Assembly: GCA_902771735.1 (NCBI GenBank) | Contig: CACXXO010000008.1 | Coordinates: 1-64,000 of the forward strand | From: an uncultured Bacteroidota bacterium | GTDB lineage: Bacteria; Bacteroidota; Bacteroidia; Bacteroidales; P3 | Direction of reading: 5' to 3' | Length of the DNA stretch: 64,000 bases | Shown here: positions 1 through 13,400 of the stretch, in pieces | How positions within the stretch are numbered: the first letter of the stretch is position 1 | How the letters are laid out: every line of letters begins with the position of its first letter | The notes under the pieces: generated by a model | Databases searched by the model: none | What the model was told of the DNA's origin: nothing | Seen by the model: only the letters and a program-made list of their open reading frames with translations | Position numbers and translations under genes: made by a program

Positions 1-78
1 CTCGCGTTACCCCTCGACTTGCATGTGTTAAGCCTGCCGCTAGCGTTCATCCTGAGCCAGGATCAAACTCTTCATTGT
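1..78 (-). rRNA. 16S ribosomal RNA, 5' end (partial)
   Basis: Read on the minus strand, this is the conserved start of a bacterial 16S gene, including the 27F primer-site region (AGAGTTTGATCCTGGCTCAG) at about 52-71. By alignment with the E. coli 5' end the mature RNA should start near 78. Only the first 78 or so bases are in the window, too few to place the organism below Bacteroidota. Confidence 0.97.
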
Positions 79-174
79 AAGAATTGTTCTTTTACCTTTA
101 TTGACTCGTCTTCGTGTCCCCCTCATACCTTGATACAAGGGTTGACACACGCTATCTCTATCTTCTCATCCGTT

Positions 175-1089
175 TCAATGTTCTCTTGTTTTCTTGACGA
201 AAACGGGTGCAAAAGTACAATCTTTTTCCGAACCCACCAAATATTTTTTCAAAAAAATTTCACTTTTTTTCTCTTTCGATTGATTGTCAATTGAATAGTG
301 AACAATATTTTTTTCGGAACAGGTGGAATTCCATGTGAGAACTGGGGCATTCTGACGATTTTCAGTGTTAAAATCGCTATCATTTGAATGACATTCTGTA
401 GATAATCCTTGTATCTTATTGTTATTCTGATATTTAAATGTTTTATGCAATATACTATTATGCTGATTTACAGCAATATAAGAAGAGACGGAAGCACGTC
501 CGGCATAGTCAACCACGAAACCATAGAGGTGGAATTCGAGGCCGGCCCAGTTGGCAGGGAGGTCGACGCGAACTTCGCGACAGCGGCGGAAGACTGGCTG
601 GGAGAGGACGCCAGCGCCGGCCTCGGGGCACCAGGCGAAGAGGTAGACCTCATCGGCGGAGTCGGTGCGGAGGTGGAGGGGATTGCGTTCGAAAGGGACG
701 ACGACGGAAAGGCCGTCGACGGCAGCGGCGTCGAAAGCCACAGGGGCTACGGGCCCAGCGGCGACGGCAAAAGAGGGATAGTCGACCTCGACCCCGTCGT
801 CGGTCAAGGTGACGGCCGGACGGTTGAGGCGCACGAAGAGGTTGCGCGCCGTCATTCCCTGCCGTCGGGACTCCTGCTGGAGGCCGAGGCGCAGGGCCGT
901 GGAGAAGCCGGCCGCCAGAGAGGAGACAATGCCGAAGACGCTGCGTCCCGCCTGCTGCTGCGGGGTGCGGGGGTTGCGAACCCTGACCGGACGGGAGCGG
1001 AGGCACCACACATCGCGCCACTGATAACCGATAACTGTTCCGACGGAGCCGCGGTAGCCGTCGTTGATTCCATGTTGCTGCTTTGCCAT
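175..1089 (-). CDS. DUF6266 family protein with an unusual C-terminal run-on
   Basis: The first 200 or so residues match the DUF6266 family of Bacteroidota: start MAKQQHGINDGYRGSVGTVI, then RNPRTPQQQ, 'GMTARNLFVRLN', 'AGPVAPVAF', 'VPFERNPLH' and 'HLYGFVVDYAGR'. Function is unknown; there is no signal peptide or catalytic motif. Family members, as I recall them, end soon after the 'YGF...SSYI' stretch. Here the frame stays open for about 100 more residues that are AT-rich, Asn/Lys-rich and unlike the domain. This tail crosses the rRNA promoter at 210-241. I infer that the original stop, near 470, was lost and that the tail is not conserved. The gene lies on the same strand as 16S and directly upstream of it, so readthrough into the rRNA operon is possible. 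Confidence 0.75.
   Translation of the reverse strand: MAKQQHGINDGYRGSVGTVIGYQWRDVWCLRSRPVRVRNPRTPQQQAGRSVFGIVSSLAAGFSTALRLGLQQESRRQGMTARNLFVRLNRPAVTLTDDGVEVDYPSFAVAAGPVAPVAFDAAAVDGLSVVVPFERNPLHLRTDSADEVYLFAWCPEAGAGVLSQPVFRRCREVRVDLPANWAGLEFHLYGFVVDYAGRASVSSYIAVNQHNSILHKTFKYQNNNKIQGLSTECHSNDSDFNTENRQNAPVLTWNSTCSEKNIVHYSIDNQSKEKKSEIFLKKYLVGSEKDCTFAPVFVKKTREH
210..241 (-). promoter_or_regulatory. rRNA operon promoter (Bacteroidota type)
   Basis: On the minus strand a TTTG box (complement of 238-241) is followed after 20 bases by TACTTTTG (complement of 210-217). This matches the Bacteroidota primary-sigma consensus TTTG-N19/20-TAnnTTTG. Transcription would start near 203 and give a leader of about 125 bases before mature 16S. 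The -7 box and discriminator share a 17-base word with the tRNA-Ser promoter near 41390. Confidence 0.8.
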
Positions 1090-1195
1090 AGATGTTTTGT
1101 TTTTTGATTTGTCGAATTGTGAGTTTATATATAATATAAGGCCTAAAGATGGGAACGTTTGTTTTTTAACACAAATTTAACATTTGGAGCGTGTC

Positions 1196-1287
1196 ATATC
1201 CGAACGAGCGGCGTGTCAAGTCCGACGGTGGTCGGAGGAGAGTCGGAGTTGAATCGGAGATGAGTCGGACTTGAGTCGGACTTGGTG
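1196..1287 (+). repeat. 'gtcgga' intergenic repeat, upstream copy
   Basis: Between the DUF6266 start and the giant adhesin there is a run of variations on gtcgga/tccgac (agtcggag, aatcggag, agtcggac, each a few bases apart), ending in cggacttggtg at 1287. A related stretch ending in the same word lies just after the adhesin gene at 17506-17612, in the same orientation. No ORF or known RNA family was recognised. The rest of 1090-1414 holds only the adhesin promoter and leader. Confidence 0.7.
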
Positions 1288-1346
1288 GCAATGGATAATT
1301 ATTGTACAACTATAATAAATACTTCTTTTAAATAATGGAAAATTTG

Positions 1347-1354
1347 TATATTTG
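1347..1354 (+). promoter_or_regulatory. Putative promoter -7 box of the giant adhesin gene
   Basis: TATATTTG fits the Bacteroidota -7 consensus TAnnTTTG and is followed by GCA, as in other promoters here. The -33 box is weak (T-rich around 1323-1329). The leader to the ATG at 1415 would be about 55 bases. A TTG inside the box at 1352 is in frame with the gene but is rejected as the start. Confidence 0.6.
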
Positions 1355-1414
1355 CAGGACAAGCCCCTCAGAAAAACGGGGCACAACCTATTGAACAACA
1401 AACTGATAAGAACA

Positions 1415-4400
1415 ATGCGTACTTTTCGGAGTATAATAATATTGCTCACAGCGGCGCTGTTGAACGCCCTATGGCCTGTCGGAGCGGCGGCCCAAAGCTG
1501 GACGATGGTGAACAACGACACCCTATTCATCAATGCCTGTTCGGCCAACGGGGGTGTGATATACGACAATGGGGGTCCCGAGGGGGCGTATAGCAACAAT
1601 TTCAACGGGTGGGTGGTCATTGCTGCGAGCAACGGGGTACCTCTGACGCTGAACGGCAGCTACGCTTTAGAGGGTTGCTGCGACTACATCACGGTGTGGG
1701 ACGGCAACGCCGCCACAGGGACGCAACTGTTCTACAACTGCGGTTCGGGCATCATCAACCTGATAGCCAACAGCGGCCGGATAACGATAAGGTTCACCAC
1801 CGACGGTTCCGTCACCAACAGCGGCTTTGCGCTGACATGGGGACGGGGCGGGGTGGCGTCCCTCTGCACCAGCGACGTCGACAACCTGACTGCCAGCAAC
1901 ATCGGCACCACCTCGGCCACCCTTTCGTGGACCGGAGGCAGCGGCACGCTGAAGCTGGACTACGGCCAGGGAGAGCAGCCGGTGAGCGGCAACAGCGTAA
2001 CGCTCTCCGGATTGAATCCCAACACCTTGTACAATGCCAAAGTATACGCCGACGGCGATGCGGATAATCTGTGCTGTGTGGCGCAGACCACGTTCCGCAC
2101 GGCGTGTGGCATCATGGCGGCGCCATTGGTGGAGCGGTTCGACGACCTGCCCACGGGCGAAATGCCAGCCTGCTGGAGTTCGGGCAAGAATTTCGACGAG
2201 GAGTCCCTCTTCCCCGTGGTGACCACCGATGCGCAACGAAGTGGCACCAAGTCGTTGAGGCTGAGCAGCGGAGGCAACACCACATCGTCCCATTTCGGGA
2301 TGGTGATAGGTCCCAAGATGAGCGTGGACATGAGCACACAGACGGTGATAGTGAGCCTGCGCAGCAACATGAGCGGTGCGAAAGTGGAAGTGGGCGTGTG
2401 CGACACGGTATCGAACCTCTATAGCTACTACGGATTCACGCCGATGGACACACTGACAGTGGCTTCGAGCGGCAACTGGTATGAGTACCATGTGCCGCTG
2501 TCGAATTACACAGGCGACGGTTGTCGACTGGCTTTCAGAATGATGCAGGGTTTGCAGCCGGGAGGGGGATGTATCGTGTATATCGACGACCTGATGGTGG
2601 AGAGCTGCGGCGTGGACTCGCTGAGCACCTACAACTTAGGCCACAACGACATCACCCTGGCCTGGAGTGTAATAGGGAGTCCCTTGGTGGACCTCACCGT
2701 GAGCGGCGGAGGATCGCTGACGGTCTACAGCAACGTCACGTCGCCCTACCACATTGCGGGGCTGACGCCGGGCACCAACTACACCCTGACGTTGATGCCG
2801 CACTGCGGCAGTAGCTACGGGGCGGCGAAATCCATCAGCTGCAACACCCTGACCGGGGACACTTTGGCGCTGCAATACTGCGAGGATTTCGAAAGCGGCT
2901 GGCCGTCGAACCTGCGGAAAGTCGAGGTATACGACAACTATCCGCTGATCTCGAACTACAACACCCGCAATCTGGTTTTCAGGACCTATGGCAGCAGCCA
3001 TTCCTCGGCGGTGTTGCCGATGACGGGAGACCATACCGCCGTCAGCGCGCTGAAGATGAACTTCCGGATGAGGCCGGACTATGACGGCGACGGCGTGGTG
3101 GTGGGAGTGATGGACTATCCAGGCGAGATGGGCAGTTTCACGCCAGTGGACACCATCACGTCGAACAGTGCATGGAGATACCACAGCGTCGACTTGTCGG
3201 GCTATGCCGGCACGGGCCGCTACATCGCGCTGCGAAGTTACTCGCCGACGAACAGTTCGCGATATATCTATTTGGACGACATAACGATTGGACGCTGCCT
3301 GCTGACCAACCTCACAGTTGCGGGACGGACCCACAACAGTGTCACGCTGGAGTGGGACGGCGAAGGGAGCGGCGAAGAGGTGACGGTGGAATGGAGGGTT
3401 GCCGGTGGCCAATGGACGGTGATTGCCGGCGCGCAGGCGACGGGGAGCGAAGGGCGGATGCGCTACATGGTGACGGGATTGGACCTGGCGACGACATACC
3501 AGTTTGCCGTCTACCGTGACTGCGGCGAGGAAGTGTGTCGTCCGCTGCAGGTGGAGGCTACAACCTACGAGCACCACTATACTGTGCCCTACTGCAATGA
3601 CTTTGAATCCGTTGCCCATGGAGCAGCGCCCGATGGATGGACCCGTGTCTCCATCCACAGTTCCGAGCCCTGTGTGATGCACGACCGCACCCCGCACAGC
3701 GGGACGGGTGTGCTGAGCCTATACAGCAACGGTGACCTGACGCGCGGGCATTCGACGATAGCACTGCCTGAGTTGAACGTCAACGATGTGAGCGGGCTGA
3801 TGCTAACCTTTTTCGTGTACTGCGAGAAGAGTGGCAGCCGCATATTGGAGATTGGCGTGATGGACAACGCCAGCGACGAGAGCACCTTTGTGGCGGTGGA
3901 CACGGTGGTGGCAGACAGTTACGTGTGGAAACAATACAGCAGCAGTCTTGCGGGCTATAGCGGCACAGGGCGCACGATAGCCCTGCGGTGGTACTATACC
4001 GACTGCCAGGGATGCAACTACCTTTGTTATTTAGACGACCTGATTATCAGCGAGGGAGTAATAACGGAAGCCGGGGTGTACGGCGTGAGGAGCGACGGCG
4101 CCACGGTGGAGTGGTCGACAGAGGGGACAGTGAACAATGTGAACCTGCATGTGATAGACGGCCTCGACACCACGACCTACAGCAACATCAGCAGTCCCTA
4201 CCATATCAGCGGTTTATCGTCAGGTACCTTCTACCGCTACGAGCTGGATTGGGGAATCTGCATGGGCATCGGCGGCAGTTTTGCGACCTGCAGCGAGGCA
4301 TTGCGTGCCGACTGGTGCTACGATTTCGAGACAGGCTACAACAATGGGCGGTACAACGGCTGGTTCTATCCCGTCTGCTACAGCAGCGGCAGCGGCGACC

Positions 4401-7400
4401 GCTATCACGGCAACAACGCCATCTACCTGCAGAGTTATTCGACAAACATCACCGCCGTAGCCCTGCCCTATATCGAAGAGGAAGACTATACCAGCCTCAA
4501 GTTCAGCTTCATGGGCAAGCAGAGCAACTATGGACAGACAGTGATTGGACTGGTGTCTGACGCACGCGACACCTCCGGTTTTGTGCCGATAGACACCATC
4601 ACCGAGCGCGACAATGTGTGGCGGCGCTACGAGATTGACCTCACGGGTCACGAGAACGACGGGCACCATCTGGTTTTCATCCAATCCAACGACACAAACC
4701 AATGCTACTGGTGCAACTCGTGGTTCGACATGGACGACCTGCGCCTCGACCGCGGTAACCGTATCCTCACCCGCAGCTACACCACGACCTCGACCACAGC
4801 CACCATCCTTTGGGAGGCCAGCGCAGCCACCGACAGCGTGCGCATCCTCCTGCTCGGATCCGGCAGCGAAGCCGCCTTTGACAGCACTGCCAGCGCCGCC
4901 GACGGCGGCTGCACCATCACCGGCCTCGTTCCAGGCACTGCCTACACTCTACACCTCATGGCCCTGAGCAACTCTTCGGGTGGTGGGTGCGACACCGACC
5001 CCCTTCAGTTGCAGACCCTCGACCACGACGTCAACGATGGCTACTGCGAGAGCAGCTCGGGCTACTGGACCGTGCTCCCCGAAGGGTGGACATGGCTTGC
5101 CGACGGTGGCCGCCAGCCTTGGAACGACGGTAACAACACCCGTTTCGGCGGCATCATCAACGCCATCGCCCTCCATGCCGACAGTCGTGCCGACGCCTAC
5201 ACCATGGCCGTTATGCCCCGTGCCAGCGTGCCACTCTCTACCCTCAAAGTGGGCTTTGGGGCCTGGTACAATAGCGAAGAGGCGCAGCAGGCCGGATACC
5301 TTGTGGTCGGTGTGCTGACCGACCCGGCCGATGCCGGCACCTTCACGGCATTGGATACCTTCTACCTAAACTATTGGCTACAATGGTTTTCCGTCGACCT
5401 TTCGTTCTACAGCGGCAATGGACGATACATAGCCTTCAAGGCCATGACCATTGACGGATACGACCGCAACATCTTGCTCACCCATGTCTCGCTTGCCAGC
5501 TCGATGGCCACGAGATTACACGCCGACCGTGTGACCGACACCTCAATGCGCATCAGCTGGCAGATGCTGGGCAATGCCGAAACCTGGGTGAGAGTGACCG
5601 ACAGCGGCCTACCAATAGTCGACACCATCGCTGCAAGCCCGCTTACCGTGGCCGGCCTGAATCCAAACACACAATACACCGTGACTGCCGCCCCGGTCAC
5701 CCAGACGGGCTCCCCTGCTGCCGCGTTCGACCCCTGCACCGGCCGCACAATCCAGGTGACCACCCTCCAAGAAACACTCACCTCGCCAGCATGCATCCCC
5801 CTGGGAGGCATCGACTACACCCAGCAGGCCAACATTACGAACCTCCCCAACGGATGGACCCGCCCCTATGGCAACGCCTACCCTCGATACAGCGACCTCG
5901 ACTATACGGACAACATCGAATTCTTCGCCACCCGATGCGACCATTCGGGCGACATGTCCTCCATGGCCGTATCGCCGTGGTTCCCCAACGGATTTGCTGG
6001 CCAATGGCTCAATTTCTTCCTGAAGAGCAGTCCTCCCAACGGCCGTCTTGTGGTGGGCAGCATGACCAACCCCAACGACACCTCCACCTTCACGCCCCAC
6101 GACACCATCGGACGCACCTATCCCCGAACCCTCATAAGCCTCGACCTCTCGGCCTATGGCGGAAACTACCTCGCTTTCCGTTACCTCTTCCCCACATCGT
6201 GCAACGACGGCTACGCCTACATCAGTTCCCTCTCAATAATGAATTGTCCCATGCCAAACGTCACCTTCTCCCACCAGGAGGACACCACCGTCTGGATTCA
6301 TTGGGACACATCTGACCCACTCTGGATTGAATACAAACTTGGCAACCAGTTCGCTCCCGGCACAGGCACACGCATTCTTGCCACCTCCTCGCCCACCGTC
6401 ATCAGCGGACTCTCCCCGGCCTCTACCCATACCTTCCATTTCTGGCCCCTGTGTAACGACGGCGACACTCTCGAATGCGCCTATCGCACCGTCACCCTCA
6501 CCACCGCCCATCCCCCCGTCAGCATCCCCTATTGTCACAACTTTGAAACTTTCAACGACTGGGGCTATCCCGACGAGTGGCAGCGCTGGAACCCCGACGG
6601 CACCACCTGCGCCGTCACCTCCTACGAAGGCCACGATGACAACCGTTCTCTACACCTCTACGCCCCTTCCTCCAACAGCGTCGCCGCCATTACCCCACTC
6701 CTTCGCCCTTCCCCACAGTGTGCTCGGCAAATCTACGTCAACTTCTGGACCCGCACCTTGAACGGAAGCCCGCTGCTTGAAATTGGCGTCATCCCCGACA
6801 TCTCCGACACCACCTCGTTCATCCCCTTCGACACCCTTTCCCTCACCAACTCCCAACTCTCCACCACCTGGCTCCAGCACACAACCATCATTCCCATTGA
6901 CTCTCTCCCCAACCCCCAGGCCTCTTTCCGTATCGCCTTCCGTCTCTCCTCCGGCGAGCTCCTCCTTGACAACCTCTGCATCGAACGATGCCTCGCCGCC
7001 AACGTCGAAGTCGTCGACATCACCCAGCACTCCGCCACCGTTCTTTGGGAAGGCTTCAACGTCGACACCCTCATCTGTGAATACGGTCCACAAGGATTCG
7101 CACAAGGCACCGGCCAGACCATCGGCATCACCACCTCGCCCTACACCATTACCGGCCTCGCCGCCAATACCGACTATAACTTTATCTTCCGCACCGTCTG
7201 CCATTGTTCCACTGACGGCGGCAGCGTGTACCCCGCCGGTGGCGGCACTGGCGGCGGCACCTATTGGACAGGCACCCATTGGACTCCATACCCCTGGATT
7301 GACACCATCCAATATCCCGGCTATGAACGCGGGTCCGACGGTAGCATCATCATCGGCACTTCCACCCAGGCCGAACTCCTCATCCCTCCCTACTGCGAAG

Positions 7401-10400
7401 ACTTCGATACCACGGAGATCAAATTCCTCCCCACCGGCTGGCGCCGCATAGGCGGCAGCACCCCTGGGTACCCCCAGGTTGTACGTTCCCCCGCAGCCTC
7501 CGGAGCCCGTTCGCTCGACCTCTACTCCACCACTGGCTATTCCAACCACGTCGCACTCCCACCCGTCGCCGACCCCTCACAATTCATCGTCTCGTTCGAC
7601 GCCTACTGTGACAATACCGAACCGCAAAACCGCAACCTCGGCGTACTCACCCTCGGCCTCATGTCCGACCCCGACCGCGGATCCTCCTTCATACCCATCG
7701 ACACCATTGTCCTCTCCTGTATCAGCCGCTGGCAGCGCTATTATGTCGACCTCACCTCTACGCCATACTCTGACCATCAATACATCGCCCTCCGCTTCGT
7801 CCCCCGCTACTCTTCCTACCACCTCTACATCGACAACTTTTACCTCGGCTCTTGCGCCGTCACCTCCTCCACCGTAGACTATGAACCGTCGACCGCCACT
7901 TACCAACTCTACAGCACCACTATCGGCAACGTCTCCGGAATCCTCGTTGAAGACACCTCCGGATACAGCGCCACCCTTCCCCCCTCTCCCTCTTCCCCGC
8001 TGCCTGGCCTGACCAGCAATGGACACTACCATCTCACCGTACGCGCCTACGGCGACCAGGACACCCAAAGTCTCTGCCACCTTGCCCCCATAGTAATCAA
8101 CCCGGTCCTCTCGCTCCCCTACTGCGAAAACTTCGACAATGTCTCGGGCACCTATCCCGACCTCTGGACCCTGAAGCACCTTTACAATGACGTCAACACA
8201 ATGGCCACTTCGGGCTTTATGCAGTTCTCCATGAACCAGAACAACCCCGACGTCTTTCTGCTGCCGCCCCTCGCCGGTGGCGAGACTCTCGGACTGCTGC
8301 ATATCTCCTACGACTTCCACGCCAACTCAGACCAAACTTGGAACAGCACATATTCTTACATCGATTTCGGTTACTTGACCGATACCTCCGATTATACCTC
8401 CTTTGTCGTCCTCGCCACCGGACACACCGACGCTATCTCGGCGCACATCAGCCTCACTCTGCCACCCTGCTCCGCCACACGTCTGGCCATCAGGGCCCGC
8501 AGCTCCTACAGTTGGCATGTCTACGACATCGACAACCTCCTCATCTCGCGCCAGCCTTTCCCATCACAAGCCAACACCGAATCTCCAAACATCGGCCACA
8601 GCCAGAAAAGCATCTCCTGGAATGAGGACGCCCTCGGCACCTACTGGCAATACGAATGGGGGCACGCCGGGTTCGTTCCCGGTAACGGCACCACCGCCAC
8701 TTCCGATTCCTGCACCCTGACACTCTCCAACCTCCTACCAGAGACAGACTACGACATTTATTTCATCGATTCCCTGGGCCGCTACGCCTGCCAGCCCTAC
8801 CGCTTCGTCACGCCCTCCATTGCCAACGTCCCCTACTGCGAAAACTTCGACAGCTACAACAACTACGAGATGCCTCCCGGATGGAGCCGCTATGCACCGA
8901 ACACCGACGGCCACCCCATGGTCTACGACCATCATCTCGACAATGCCTGGAGCGGTACACAAATGTGGGTGCTGCCGGAATTCAACATCCCCTTCAACCA
9001 ACTGACCCTACACTTCATGGCCCGCGCTGGCTATACCTCCGACCGCATGATTGTCGGATTCGTCCACGACCGCAACAATCCTTCGGACTTCGAAGGCTAC
9101 GACACGGTCCAACTGACTGTCACCGACCAATGGGTGCCCGTCACCGTCGACCTCTCACGCTACAACGGCGACCGTCGATTCCTTGCCATACGGTTCTGGG
9201 GCTCCTACTACTTCTATGTCGACGATGTGGTCGTCGACCCAATCCCTCCACTCTCCATTGTCCCCATCTCGTCCAATGCGATAACCGTTACAACCACAAC
9301 CCAGCAACCCAGCAACCCAGCACAGACTCCATTCTACATCGAAATTCTTCCCACCGGTCTACCGCAAGGGACCGGACGAGTGGTCCGCATCGACACATTC
9401 CCCAGCATCATCGACTCCCTGACGCCCAACACAACCTATGACATCTTTGCACGCATCGACAGTCTGGCAACAACCTGCGCACCTCCCCAAACTGTCACCA
9501 TGCCACAACTGTTGGCGCTGCCCTACTGCGAGCAATTCGACGGCTACGGCGACTGTTACAACTGCCGCCCTTCCGAATGGACCTACTCCACCTCCAACGA
9601 CGACCAGAATTATACCGTGAACTACAACAACTGGTCACTACGCTTCTACTCCTACTATAGTAACACGTACTCCGTCTACGCATCGCTGCCCGACATCGAT
9701 ATCGAGGATATCAGAGACCTCTCACTCGAGATGCGCTACCGTTTTGAGAATGCGGCCTGTACGGCAGAGATAGGCCTCGTACGTTCGCCTGGCGAATGGT
9801 CCACCTTCGTGCCTATCGACACCTTACAAACCGCCATCAACAGGTGGTACACCCTGCACCACGACCTAAGCGAATACACAGGCAACTACCGCTTTCTGGC
9901 CATACGAATGCAAGGCGTACAATATCAGAGCAACTACCTCTATATCGACTATATTCGCCTCCAAAGCTGCCCAATACCCGATATCACCCTCGCCGGATAC
10001 AACACCATACGTGTAGAAACATCCAGCCACTCAGCCACTCAGTCACCCACCACTGACTACTGGTTGCATATCACTGACGGCGCGTCTCTCGATTCCCTCA
10101 TCCACATCGTCAGCAATCCTCAGTTCATCACCGATCTCGCCACGAATACCACCTACAGCCTCACCGCACAATGCGACACCTCAACAAGACCCTGCAGTCC
10201 TCCAATCGAAATCGCCACCAGTGAACAGCACTCCCTGCCCTATTGCGAGCAGTTCGACAGCTACGGCAGCTGTAGCAGTTGTTTCCCCTCAGGATGGTAC
10301 AGGCAATTCACCTGCAACGACGACCAAATCTACACCACCTCGTCCTACAACTACACCCTCTTCTTCCGATCCTATTATTATAACCAATGCACCATGTCGG

Positions 10401-13400
10401 CCGTCATGCCGGACTTCAATATCGACTCCATTCGCAATGCATCGCTCGAGATACGCTACCGTTTCGACAACAACTCCTGCCCTACCTATATCGGCATCCA
10501 AACCGACCCCAACGACCTCACCACCTTCACACCCATCCACCAATTGAGTAACACGCTGAACACATGGCACACAGAACAGATTAACTTGTCGAGTTACAAC
10601 GGCGACGGCCGCTATATCGCCATACAGATGACTGGCAACAACACCTATTACAAAAACCTTTACATCGACTACATAAACATCCAACCAATACCCCTCGTCT
10701 ATTACTCCCAGCCTCAAGCCACCAGCATACAACTTAACACTCATCACACATCACTCACTGACTACTGGCTACACTATACCCTTGACGGTAGCAACGACAC
10801 CATCCATCTGCACATCCTTGACAGCACCTACCTGCTCCAAGACCTTGCCACCGATGCCACCTACCATCTCCTCGCCACCCCCGACAACTCTGGCGAGAGT
10901 TGCTGGCCTTGGGTCACCATCACCACCTCTCACCTACAGTCCATGCCCTACTGCGAAGGATTTGCAGACTACGGCAGCGGCAGCGGTGCCTATATGCCAG
11001 GATGGAAACGCATTATCAGCGACGGGAGCAACGACCGACTCTATATCTACAACAACAGTGACGGCGAAGACAACCGCACACTGCGCTTCTACAACTACAA
11101 CGCCGTGCGGTCATACGCCGTGCTACCAGAGATAGACGTTACCAACATCGCCGACCTCACCTTACGAGTGAAGATGTGGCAGCAAGGAAGCACTGATCCC
11201 TCACAATACTGGCTCGAATTGGGCGTGATGGACGACATGAACGACACAGCCACCTTCGTCTCCGTCGACACCCTACAATGCCTGCAAGCTGGCCGCTGGG
11301 AAATGCTCTCGGCATCACTCGCCTCCTATTCCGGCAGAGGACGGTTCCTCGCACTGAGGATGATAAACACCGTTTCCAACTGGCGCAGCATCTACCTGGA
11401 TCGAATCGAACTCCTTGACTGCGACATCCCAGCCGACCTCAACGTTTCGCTCACCAATGCTAACACCGCACAAATTACCGCTCCCAATTCATCACTCACC
11501 ACTCAACACTCATCTCCTTTCTACGTCGAATACGGGCCCACAGGATTCACTCCCGGCAGCGGCACCGTCGAACTTATCGACATCATACCCTACGACATAC
11601 CCCTTAACTACTCCACGTCCTACGACTTCTACTTCCTTTGCCACGCCGATACCACCACATGTCTGCCTCCACAAAGCCTCACCACCCTGGCGCCACCCAT
11701 GGAACTGTCCTATTGCGAGGATTTCGACTCCTATAGCAACAACACCCTCCCTACCAACTGGCTGAAACATCGCCTACCCCAATCTTCGGGCAACGATTGT
11801 TACATCTATTCTGCCCAGAACCATACTCCATCACGGGCATTGCGTTTCTACTCCAGCTACACCGACCGTCACCCCTATGCCGTCTTGCCAGTAATGGAAA
11901 CTGACAGTCTTTCGCACATCGCCGTCTCATTCTGGATGCGCAACCCAAGCTGCACCAACTTCAGGCTTGTACTGGGAGCCGTGTCTGATCCCTACGACAT
12001 GAGCACCTTCGTTCCTCTACACACTTTCGCTAACACTGAGAATAACATATGGCAACGACAGCAAGCAGTGCTCAGCGGGGCACCTCCAGAAGCACGCTGG
12101 CTGGCCTTCCGGTTCGATCGTGGAGCAGGCGGCTCCGACTGGCTCTATATCGATGACCTTTATTTCGACACTTGCGGAACATCCGACCTGCGCATCCTCT
12201 CCATCGAAAGCGAAAGCATCACACTGGACTGGAATCAGACCGGCACCCCCGACATCACCATTGAATTGTCCTCTCCCAACTCATCACTCATCACTCAACT
12301 CTCATCACTCACTCCCCCCTACACCCTCACCGGACTCGACCCACTGACCAACTATAATGTAGTCTTCAGCAGCCAATGTGCAGCAGGCAACGACGGATAC
12401 TGCACTACCGAGTATACTGACAGCGTCAGCTTCTTCACTCCCGCAGGTGGCACAGGTTGCATCGACCCCACCAACCTCGCCGCCGACTATGTCACTTGCT
12501 TCACAGGCAGTTATAGCAATCCCTACAGTTCCATTGGTGTTGTGGACTATGGAGCGGCGAGCGCTGCCTCACGCCACACCGTCCACTTCGACACCAATGA
12601 GCGAGACGCCCGCACAGGCAACCAGCTGCGTACTATACCCGAGGGCGCCATTGCCAGCGTACGGCTCGGCAACTGGGGCACCCACAAGATATCCAACTCC
12701 GAGGGCGGCGAGGCGGAAGCTATCACCTACGCCCTCTATGTAGACACAATGGCTTTCGACCTGCTCATTATGAAGTATGCCGCCGTGATGCAGGACCCGA
12801 TGCACGCTGCCACCGACCAGCCGCGCTTCCGCCTTGAGTTGCTGGATTCTGCAATGAATCTCATCGACCCCATCTGCGGAGCCGCCGACTTCATAGCCAA
12901 CCAAGCCTTGGGTTGGAACACCTATGGGGCTGAGCAGGACATCCTTTGGAAAGACTGGACCACTGTCGGACTCGACATGAGCGCCTATGCGGGGCAAACA
13001 GTATACATACGCCTGACCACCTACGACTGTAACGAAGGTTCGCACTATGGATACGCCTATTTCACCCTCGGTTGCATGCGCAAGAGTATGACGGCTCAAG
13101 GCTGCGGGCAGGTGGCCAACAATGTCTTCACCGCTCCTTCAGGCTTCGCCTACCGCTGGTACAACAATCAGGACACCTCCACCGCTGCCACCTCACAGAG
13201 CATCAATATCGCCACCAACAATAACATTACCTATTACTGCAACCTTTCCTTTATCGACAATCCCACATGCCAGTTCACTATGAGCGCCTTTGCCGGCTCA
13301 CGCTACCCGATGAGCCTGTTCGACAGCGTGGTGACCATCCACGACTGCCAGTTCGACCTCTCGTTCAACAACCTCAGCACCATCTCCATGGACGGCATCA

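Noticed and set aside
460-474. Short palindrome TGCTGATTTACAGCA as a terminator of the DUF6266 gene
   Set aside because: Only five base pairs and no T-run in the right direction.
409-1107. Long + strand open frames opposite the DUF6266 gene
   Set aside because: They are the complement of a GC-rich gene with clear family similarity on the minus strand, and show Arg/Gly-rich sequence without domains.
1352-1414. TTG at 1352 as the start of the giant adhesin
   Set aside because: It lies inside the promoter -7 box, and the signal peptide begins at the ATG at 1415.
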